Source: Forficula auricularia (Eukaryota > Arthropoda > Insecta > Dermaptera > Forficulidae). Taken from it: DNA of 64,000 bases. The stretch covers positions 1,240,001 to 1,304,000 of the forward strand of contig JALMQS010000852.1 of NCBI GenBank assembly GCA_024734495.1. The letters are read 5' to 3'. The notes beneath the pieces are model-generated. The model was not told where the DNA came from. It made no database searches and saw only the letters and a list, made by a program, of their open reading frames with translations. The translations under genes and the position numbers were made by a program. Of the stretch, positions 56,519-64,000 are shown piece by piece (within the stretch, counting starts at the first letter, position 1; every line of letters begins with the position of its first letter).

Positions 56519-56895
56519 TTGAAAGTTTTTGCCGAGAGTAGCAGAATTTTTATATATTGAAGGAGACAATAAAAGAGTGTGTCTTCTACTGGAATTATAA
56601 ATTTTATTTATTTATAACGAGACTATAGTTTCGAGGGCTTTGCCCACTTCATCAGTCTATTACAATGGATTCACAGGAATTAATTTATGAATGAAAGGTT
56701 AAAATCTTTCATGTGGTTAGGTTAAGAAATTGTTCAGGGTGGCCAAGTAATAGGCTGATGAAGAGAGCAAAGCCCTCGAAACTATAGCCTCGTTATAAAT
56801 AAATAAAATTTATAATTCCAGCAGAAGACACACTCTTTTATTGCCTTCTTCAATAAAGTAAAAATTCTGCTACTCTCGGCAAAAAAACTTTCAAT
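56519..56895. repeat. Hammerhead-bearing foldback, longer copy
   Basis: The outer arms TTGCCGAGAGTAGCAGAATT and complement and inner arms GGAGACAATAAAAGAGTGT enclose two hammerhead-like cores in opposite directions (56618-56674 minus, 56747-56800 plus). The central 60 bp (ATGTGGTTAGGTTAAGAAAT) is unique. Confidence 0.85.
56618..56674 (-). ncRNA. Hammerhead-ribozyme-like motif with GTC triplet
   Basis: On the minus strand: TAGA, CTGATGA, stem II GGG/CCC with loop CAAAG, GAAA, stem III AC/GT with loop TATA, and cleavage triplet GTC followed by TC pairing with GA. All core bases are present. The plus-strand partner at 56747-56800 has GCC in place of the GTH triplet and should be inactive. Confidence 0.55.
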
Positions 56896-56899
56896 TTGA

Positions 56900-57890
56900 T
56901 TCTTTTTTTATTGGAAAGAGAGTACCTTAGGGGTGGTCCTATATTAATTTTGTCAACTTCTGAAGATATAATCAATGACGAAATAACGTAAATCTCCAAT
57001 TCTTATGATCAAATAATCGAAATTATAATAAATAAAATCTTTTATTAAAAAAAATCTTAAAAACATTAATTTAAAACCCGATAAATAGAGAATTTCTATA
57101 TTTATGAATTGAATTTTATTATCATCTTGTGATTAATTCGCCCGACACTTTCTCTTACGAGATGCATGCAAGGTATTATATTAATTCACTATTAATAACA
57201 TCACTAAAAAGAGAAAAATAATAAAATAATTTTTATAAAAAATAAAATAAAACCGACTTCAAAAAAATTAAATGCAACAAATAAAATAATAATAACTCAA
57301 AAATCAAATAAAATACACTAAAATGTATAAAATAATTATTTTATTTAGTTACAACTAAACGACCAAATATTAACTTGAAATCACTTTTTGAAGTCGGTGC
57401 TAAACAAACTATATAAGCGAGCGTACCCGCCAAACGTACTAAATAAGATCCGCCGAATTCAGTTACCTTCTGTATTTCCTGAAGATGGGTTGATAGCCCG
57501 AAATACATATATTGAAAAAGAAAATTTTTTTATATCTTTTAATTTTTTAATTTTAATGTGAAATAAGTGACCCAGTATCCTTAACTCATAGTAAATCCAT
57601 ATTAAATAAAATATCTATTTACTCTTATCTTTATTAAAGATGTTTCACCTTGCACCAACACCACAATCTCTACTGATTATCGATTCATAAAATGTTAATG
57701 TTTGGCACCGACTTCAAAAAGTGATTTCATTTAAATATTTCGTCATTAGTTGTAACTAAATTAGATAATTATTTTATACTATTTAGTGAATTTTATTTTA
57801 TTTTAAGTTCTTATTATTTTATTTGTTGCATTTAATTTTTTTGAAGTCGCTTTTTTTTTTTTTTTTATAAAAATTATTTTAAAATAAAAG
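56900..57890. repeat. Family Q copies around a hammerhead-like fragment
   Basis: Family Q runs to about 57470 and again 57655-57870 in opposite orientation. Between them CCTGAAGATGGGTTGATAGC then CCGAAATACATATATTG (57478-57512) resembles the core of the foldback at 16702-17088 with CTGAAGA. Its tail GTTTCACCTTGCACCAACAC is at 57645. Confidence 0.68.
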
Positions 57891-58114
57891 TCTCCTAGTT
57901 TTCGAGCTTAGACATTTTTTTGAAAATGGTGAAAATCTCTACCCTGTCCTAAATATCGAGATGCCGTGGATAGAAATTTACGCATTTTATTATTCTAATT
58001 TTTGTTACGCAATCCTGAATAATCCTGCTATTGATCAGAATTCAAAATAAAGCTATAAAATAACTATACTTTTGGAGAAAAAAATATTTTTATCCGACTT
58101 ATGTTTTAACTTAC

Positions 58115-58248
58115 CTCAGCTTCAAAAAACCAGAAATACATATTACTATTGTAAGTTTTGTTGACAGTAAAGAATCCTGAATAGCTGATAATATCCTCAG
58201 GAAAAGGACCCCCTTGCACTCGGGCCAATTTCCGGGCTGTTTCACTTC
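58115..58248 (-). CDS. Serine carboxypeptidase (S10), first readable exon
   Basis: The acceptor CATTATAG precedes GAAGTGAAAC, and GAG|GTAAGT is the donor. The 134-nt exon completes a codon, then reads SETARKLARVQGGPFPEDII, SYSGFFTVNKTYNSNMYF and WFFEAE. SGFxTV...NMYFWFFEAE is the standard N-terminal block of S10 mature domains; NKT is a possible glycosylation site. About 400 residues of mature enzyme are covered by the eight exons. The exon with the signal peptide must lie further right and was not identified. Confidence 0.94.
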
Positions 58249-58349
58249 CTATAATGAGAACAAGTTATTTTTTATTATCTAGATATTTCGAAAAATTCAT
58301 TTCAATCTCTAAAATCTATATAAATATTTTTTACTCTTACATATATATA

Positions 58350-59566
58350 TGTCGTGGCCACATCGTAGAATTGACCATTTCATGAAATGCTCGGGAATTT
58401 CATGAAATGGTCACATTTCATGATGTGGCCAACTTAATTTGACCAGATCATTAAATCGTGAACATTTCTTGATTTTGTCATCCACGATTGGCCGTATCGT
58501 AAAATAGGGTGTCCATATAATATTTAAATAAAAATCCAGAATATGTTACAAACTTGTTTATTGTTCTTTAAGTCAGACAAACAATTAACTAGGAACTTTA
58601 GGAAATATTAAAAGAATCTTAAAATAAAACATACCAAATCTAAAATGACACAATGTAGAAAAAATATTATTTTAATTTAAGTTACTTATTCATTTATATA
58701 GGTTCCTAATATTATCCTTACAAAATTATACATCAACACGCAAGTTACATAATTATTTTTAGAAAACAAACAAATATTTATATATAAGTAGGTACTTTGG
58801 TACAAAAAGCAATCGAAAATTCACGTGGAATGCACAAAAATTTATATGAATTGAAAATAAAAGAAGACAGTCTTACAATATTTCAGTCATTTGTTGGCGC
58901 ATGACAAACTTTGGTGGCACGTCGAAGTACAAAGTCTTTTGTTTTTTATACATGCGCATCTGTTTGTACGGCATTGATTTTTTGATGGCTTGCATAAGCA
59001 TTTTTGAAAGCCTTGACCTTCAAATAAAGATTGGAAATTTACAGCTTCTCTTAATGATATTGGCAATTCTGATATAAGTTCGGAATAATCCTTAAACGAC
59101 ATCTGTAGGTCCTGCCGAGAAAACCAATTTTTAATTGTCCCTGAATGAGTTCCTGGTATTTGTGCTTGGTATTTGCGTGACTTTCATAGCACTAAAGTAT
59201 CTTTCCATCGTAAACTCTTTTATTATCACTTTTTTTCCTCATTTATTAACAAATTATTCAATTTTTCACTAAGAGTAACAACATTGTTTTCAGCGGCTAC
59301 CATGTTGACACATAAACAAAACGCTTCCAGCGCCTCTACCGATAATTAATGTAACCATTTTACGATATGATCAAGTAATCTTGACCATTTCATGAAGTAG
59401 CGGCGCGTTTTGTTGACCATATCGACAAACAATTTCTTATCATTGATCTGGCCAAGGCACATCATGATGTGGCCAATAGACAGTGAAACATTTCATGAAA
59501 TGTGACCATTTTATGAAATGCTTGAAAATTTCATGAAATGGTCAATTCAACGATGTTGCCACGACA
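58350..59566 (-). mobile_element. Ginger-like DNA transposon, deleted, 1,217 bp
   Basis: Ends TGTCGTGGCCACATCG and CGATGTTGCCACGACA are inverted repeats that extend about 75 bp with repeated CATTTCATGAAAT motifs, and TATA flanks each side. TGTNR ends, long TIRs and a 4-bp duplication match the description of Ginger1 elements. It retains only a short Cys-rich frame. It lies 100 bp upstream of the first readable exon of gene B. Confidence 0.62.
58887..59102 (-). pseudogene. Cys-rich C-terminal piece of a transposon integrase-type protein
   Basis: The 71-codon frame ends FQKCLCKPSKNQCRTNRCA then CIKNKRLCTSTCHQSLSC. The C-x-C, C-x4-C-x-C, C-x-C-x3-C-type spacing with CxKNKxLCTSxCH is seen at the end of KRBA2-like and Ginger-type integrase proteins. 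The integrase core is missing. Confidence 0.5.
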
Positions 59567-60010
59567 TATATATGGTGCCGCTCAAAGCAGCGTGGAATAT
59601 TAATTTAAATATTAAGAAAATAAAAAATTAATTATCGATAAAAATAATGGACTGTAAGTAGGTTTAATGGAATTTAATATAAATTTTTGGATTAAAAATA
59701 TGAATTTTGAAATTGAATACAAGTGATGTTAGGAGTAACTCTCCCTACCCCCGGATTCCCCACCACTGCGCCCCACCTCCTGCACCTGTTTTGATTTAAC
59801 CATATGATTCATTTTTATTCATCCAATTGTTAATAATTAAAACCTATCAAAATGTGTTGTTTTTTCAGAAAATTGAGACCTGCTTATGCGAAATATATTT
59901 TTAAATAAATTCTTGATTATTTTTTATTCTAATAAATAAATAAAGTTATTTATAAAAACAATTATAAAACGTTTACTAATATTTCTAACGTTTAGGGAGA
60001 ACAAAATATG
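59567..60010. other. No gene seen
   Basis: This is AT-rich sequence with one C-rich patch (CTCCCTACCCCCGGATTCCCC, about 59738-59758). The missing first exon of gene B was not found here. Confidence 0.5.
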
Positions 60011-60290
60011 TTAAAATCCACAATCACAATACTTCTTCAAGGCCTTTGAGAATAAAGGATTAACCCAAACCATTGTCCCTCTGGGTATAATAGTAAAAGG
60101 AAAACCTTTTTTAAAACCATAAGAATGGAATTTGTCCACATGGGAATAATTAATTTGATTACGAAAAAACCCATCAAAAATAATTTTGTCGAAGATAAGA
60201 CCGTGACAGATCCAATTGTCACCCCAAAAACCCCCTAACTCAATAAATTTAACACGAAGAAATATTTCGGTACACTCAGTTTAGTGTTAA
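60011..60290 (-). other. Unrecognised minus-strand open frame, 93 codons to a stop
   Basis: It is open from near 60290 to TAA at 60011. It contains KFIELGGFWGDNWICHGLIF, INYSHVDKFHSYGFKKGF and IIPRGTMVWVNPLFSKALKK, ending YCDCGF. The composition is protein-like and plus-strand frames are closed here. A weak acceptor (AAACTGAG) could start it as a last exon. I do not recognise the family, and no partner exon is certain. Confidence 0.35.
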
Positions 60291-60320
60291 GCAAGTTTCA
60301 CTGTATATACATTATACAAG

Positions 60321-60583
60321 GTGTATAGGAAAAATAAAGAAAACAAATTACCATTTGATTTGTCCAAGAGCGTGGTAAGTATCAGGGGCGAAGATAATTT
60401 ACTTGAAATGTTGATTATCGGCTTCCAATTTGGATATGCAGAACGCAATACCATGGACGGTAATTTAATATCATGCCGAAAATTGGATCTCGGTTTTATT
60501 GATAAGACTTTGGTGAATATTATTACCAACAGCAAGAGATGGGACCAAAAAGGCAGCATTCTGGAAAAATATAAACTAGTGAG
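60321..60583 (+). other. Unrecognised open frame with exon-like borders
   Basis: On the plus strand it reads KLPFDLSKSVVSIRGEDN, MLIIGFQFGYAERNTMDG and LDLGFIDKTLVNIITNSKRW, ending KYKL before the strong donor GTGAGT (60580-60585). GTGTATAG near 60330 could be the acceptor. The minus strand of the same stretch is also open, beginning MLPFWSHLLLLVIIFTKVLS, which looks like a signal peptide. Which strand codes, if either, cannot be decided. Confidence 0.35.
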
Positions 60584-60679
60584 TAAGTAGGTACATAATT
60601 CTTTAGTATAAATACTTGTATTAATACTGAACTTGATTCATTGGATATCCTAGTTATAGGATATTTCTCGTATTAAATC

Positions 60680-61090
60680 TATATATATACTGGGTGAGTT
60701 TTTTTTATCTTGAGACAGTCTTACTGTTATAACTCAAAAACAGTGCATTATATGAAAATTACAATTTAAACAAAGTTTCATCTTAATTGGATAATGGTAA
60801 TCCGTGTCGCAATAAGGTTGAAGTTTTGAAAAAATGCAATTTTTTGCAAAATATCGCAGTTTTCCCTTCATAAAATGAAAACCATTCACCCTAGAAACTT
60901 GATTTCTATCTCATTCTCTAGGAAATTTTGTTGACTTGAGCGTTTACTTGGATCATCTTTTTGTTAAAACTATTAAATATACAAGATATCCTACATTTTC
61001 CAGACAGGATATGATCTGAATCCTCACAAGCGTCATGGAAAATGCTGGATATATAAAAATCTAAGAATTTTATAAAAAAGTTGTAGTGGG
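60680..61090. repeat. Family C end joined to a repeat also found at 63560-64000
   Basis: CTGGGTGAGTTTTTTTTATC at 60689, then TTTAAACAAAGTTTCATCTT and CACCCTAGAAACTTGATTTC blocks that recur at 63570-63730. Both end in GGAAAATGCTGGA. Confidence 0.7.
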
Positions 61091-61679
61091 TCGAGTGATG
61101 ATGGATGTTTGATTTTGTCTATGGATATGAGGCTTGGATGTGAGGTGACGTGGTGTGCTCTTTATAGCAAGGATTTGCTCAGATACTAAGCCTTTTGAAT
61201 GGCGGCGTGGGTGTCACTCAGAGTAGTCACTCTCTCAATGCTTGTTGCTGAAATTGATGCAAGTAAGATAAGCTACTTTACTGATTTTAGTGTCAAAATT
61301 AATGAAAAATTGATTAAGAATAATAATAAAAAAAAATAATAATATTAAAAGGAGGGAGGTGAGGTTTTCAACAATAATAAAGTTTTTTGAGAGAATTGTT
61401 TAAATTTTAACTATGTGAATTTATTTTTCGTTTATCAGTATTGAAATGAACAGAATTAAATGGGTTGTTTAAGAAAATTGTATGTGAAGATATTACATTC
61501 CTTATGGACCAAATGTAGAGGATAACTCTTCCTTCCGTCACCTTGACTCCGATTTGTACTTCAGGCTGCTATCAGTGGATTTTTTAGGTGCACCCGAAAG
61601 GAATTCTCGGCGTCTGGTATGTTCGGTGTTGAAAAGGTTCCAATAGATCAATTATTGTTGATTTAGGTTTATAATTATA
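61091..61679. other. No gene seen
   Basis: Moderately mixed-composition sequence with no open frame of note and no recognised repeat. Confidence 0.5.
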
Positions 61680-61772
61680 TTAGAAAAAAATCTCCAAAAT
61701 AATTTAAAAGATTTTTTAATTTTTTAATTTTTATTTCCTCTTTGTGAAACACCACTATAACCCGTTAAATAA
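61680..61772 (+). repeat. Fragment of the 387-bp foldback family
   Basis: AAATCTCCAAAATAATTTAA to ACCACTATAACCCGTTAAAT equals the outer right arm of 16702-17088; the hammerhead part is missing. Confidence 0.8.
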
Positions 61773-61959
61773 TTCCCGTGATTATAAGATTTTATTTTGA
61801 TTAGAGTAACTTTTTCCATACGACCCACCGTTTTTGAGATATAACCAAAAAAACAAAAAAACGAGATATTTCAAAACTAGCCCAAAATTTTCCCTTCCCT
61901 TTAGAGAATAATTTAACTGGTAATCTTCCTAAAGAAATTGTTACAAAATTTTAAGAAAA

Positions 61960-62627
61960 AAATAAAAACTGACTTCAAAAATTATGCAACAAATATAAAA
62001 ATACACTAAAAGGTATAAAATAATTATTATCTTATTTAGTTACAACTAAACGACGAAATATTAACACGAAATTACTTCTTAAAGTCGGTGCCAAACAAAC
62101 TATACTCTATAAGCGAGCGTACCCGCCAAACGTACTAAGTAAGATCCGTCGAGTGCGATTCATAAAAGGTATATGTTTGGCACCAACTTCAAAAAGTAAT
62201 TTCGTGTTAATATTTCGTCGTTTAGTTGTAACTAAATAAGATAATAATTATTTTATACCTTTTAGTGTATTTTTATATTTGTTGCATTTAATTTTTTGAA
62301 GTCGGTTTTTATTTTTTTCTTAAAATTTTTTATTTTTCTCTTTTTAGTGATGTTATTAATAGTGATTATATCATCAGAACTTGACCAAATTAATATGACA
62401 CCATCCCTAAGACACCCCTTTCGATAAAAAAAGAACCATCGAAATCGGTTCATAAACAAAGAGGTTAGGTCTAAACAAACCTAAACAAACCTAATAAAAA
62501 AGGTCTAATACCTATGAAAAAAAATCGAAAAAAAATGGGACCAATCGGAAGCTAGACTGGACCCAATGCAAAAAAAATTTTCAAAATCGGCTGACAATTG
62601 GCGGAGATATGAGGTAACATAGGCAAC

Positions 62628-62658
<31 letters not shown>

Positions 62659-62698
62659 CAATCGAATAGAGAACCTCCTCCTTTTTTGAAGTCGGTTA
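61960..62698. repeat. Family Q repeat with hairpin and poly-A
   Basis: The arm pair runs 61968-62310, followed by the long arm to CTCCTCCTTTTTTGAAGTCG. The poly-A tract (62627-62655) corresponds to the poly-T of 23719-24436. Confidence 0.8.
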
Positions 62699-63555
62699 AA
62701 AAAAGAAAATAATTCTTGATTAAACATATGAAATATATTTAATTGCGGCTAGTTTGCAATAAGAAACGGTTAGTCGTTGCCGTTACTCATCCCATGAGCC
62801 CTGCCCATGAGGGGAGGAGGGGGTTCTGACCCCCCAAAAACCCCAACCGCGGATTCGCCTCTGACTGTACTCTATTTATACAAGAACCATTTCAAGCTAA
62901 TTTCGACCCCCTGCAACTCAGAACCCGTTTGTGCTACAGAGCTGAAATTATACACATATAATAAGGTAATCCATCTTGAAGAGAGTACCAAATTTGAATA
63001 ATATAGCTTAAATAGATTCTGAGATATGGATCTGAGAAAATAGCTAATTTTGGCCTGTTTTTTCACGGAAATCTTTTTGGTGTGTATGTCAATACGAGTT
63101 AAAGTTAAAAACTTTAAAAAATAATTTAATATTTATGAAAATTTTAAACTGATTAAACACTATTATTCCAGGCAAATTACGATTTTAACAAGAAATATTT
63201 CCCGGTAAAGATTTTATTGCTGTAATAACTTTTTGGTACTCAAATAATACTACCCTAAGTTTTTCCCCAAAGTGATAAAATTTCGGAGTTTTTTCAGTTT
63301 TTCTTGAATAACTCAAAAACGGCCTATCAAATCAAAAGGTTATCTATTAGATAAATTAAAGCTGTTTAAATTAAACGTAAAATGATATTAATTTCATCTA
63401 TTTAGGTTCAATAGGACCGGTACTAGTGCTTGTCAAAAACAGCCCCCGGGATCACTTTTGAATATCCCTAAAACTCTTACTTTTTTCGATTTTTCCCCAT
63501 TTTGACCATGAAGGAGCACGTTTTTGACAAAGATGACTCTATACATTTCTAAACT
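62699..63555. other. No gene seen
   Basis: A GC-rich fragment with GGGGTTCTGACCCCCCAAAA and CGCGGATTCGCCTCTG (62820-62865) resembles a hAT-type end. The rest is AT-rich. Confidence 0.5.
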
Positions 63556-64000
63556 AGATTAAATTTGCTACAATTTAAACAAAGTTTCATCTTAATTGGA
63601 TAATGGTTACTTATGCCGCAATAAGGTTGAATTTTGCAAGTTTTTTGCAAAAAAAAATCGCAGTTTTTTCTTCATAAAAATGAAAACCACTCATCCTAGA
63701 AACTTGATTTTTGTCTCATTCTCTAGTAAATTTTGTTGACTTAAACGTTTATTTGGTCAATGTTTTTGATCAAACTTATATTTATAGATATGACGCTTTT
63801 GAGGATTCGGATCATATCCTGGATATCTATAAATCTAAGAGTTTTATGAAAAAAGTGATTCAAGTAAACGCTCAAGTAAATAAAACTTCCTAGAGAATGA
63901 GATAGAAATCAAGTTTCTAGAATAAGTGGTTTTCATTTTATGAAGGAAAACCTCTAATTTTTGAAACAATGGATCATTTTCTGTCATGGAAAATGCTGGA
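63556..64000. repeat. Second copy of the 60750-61085 repeat, partly inverted on itself
   Basis: AATTGGATAATGGTTAC...TTCATAAAAATGAAAACCAC, then CTAGAAACTTGATTTTTGTC and, inverted, GATAGAAATCAAGTTTCTAG at 63901. It continues past the window edge. Confidence 0.72.

Noticed and set aside
56747..56800. Active hammerhead on the plus strand
   Set aside because: The core is kept, but the cleavage triplet is changed to GCC, so the U16.1 equivalent is lost.
62807..63066. Small open frames on both strands
   Set aside because: They overlap one another, lack motifs and lie in repeat-derived sequence.

Overview
This window is eukaryotic nuclear DNA, most likely from an arthropod (insect or other hexapod). 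It is AT-rich. Its genes are split into short exons with GT-AG junctions and long introns. It is packed with elements typical of arthropod genomes: R1-like and Jockey-like non-LTR retrotransposons, a DD41D mariner, hAT-, Harbinger- and Ginger-like TIR elements, tRNA-derived SINEs, and many large foldback repeats. I saw no bacterial operons, rRNA, CRISPR array or intact tRNA gene. The species cannot be named from the sequence alone.

Two protein-coding genes converge. Gene A (+ strand, entering from the left edge and ending at 25328) encodes a predicted coiled-coil protein that I do not recognise. Its last exon ends in a hydrophobic segment, so the product would be tail-anchored. Its striking feature is a 252-bp unit repeated almost without change: 31 copies at 1-7824, one decayed copy near 15743-16044, and 12 more (the last truncated) at 17836-20743. 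Each unit holds one 84-nt exon with its own AG acceptor and GTAATA donor. The exon is symmetric (phase 0 to phase 0), encodes 28 residues, and is open only in the frame demanded by its neighbours. Of 44 copies, 35 are full length and in frame (up to 980 residues if all are used); nine are broken by A-run length changes or truncation. Between the arrays lie older, single-copy exons (7825-8638 and 15026-15531) arranged as repeated two-exon modules, so the gene has expanded by duplication at two time scales.

Gene B (- strand, 30595 to at least 58248) is a serine carboxypeptidase of family S10, close to the vitellogenic/CPVL type. Eight exons are readable, with matching splice phases, and carry the Ser, Asp and His of the catalytic triad on three different exons. 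The first exon (signal peptide) was not found. The introns reach 9.4 kb because they are filled with transposons.

Region by region: 1-7824 array 1; 7825-8638 gene A exons; 8639-15025 transposon-filled intron; 15026-16044 gene A exons and a decayed unit; 16045-17835 an R1-like retrotransposon with a nested 387-bp palindrome; 17836-20743 array 2; 20744-25187 SINE-like, palindromic and MITE sequence; 25188-25328 last exon of gene A; 25329-30594 intergenic repeats, a SINE, a retrotransposon tail and a mariner; 30595-58248 gene B and its introns; 58249-64000 a Ginger-like element, repeats and two unrecognised open frames.

A second theme is a set of foldback elements whose arms carry hammerhead-ribozyme-like cores (CTGATGA, stem II, GAAA, short stem III, cleavage triplet). 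They recall the ribozymes known from Penelope-like elements, but here they sit in short palindromes with no visible protein.
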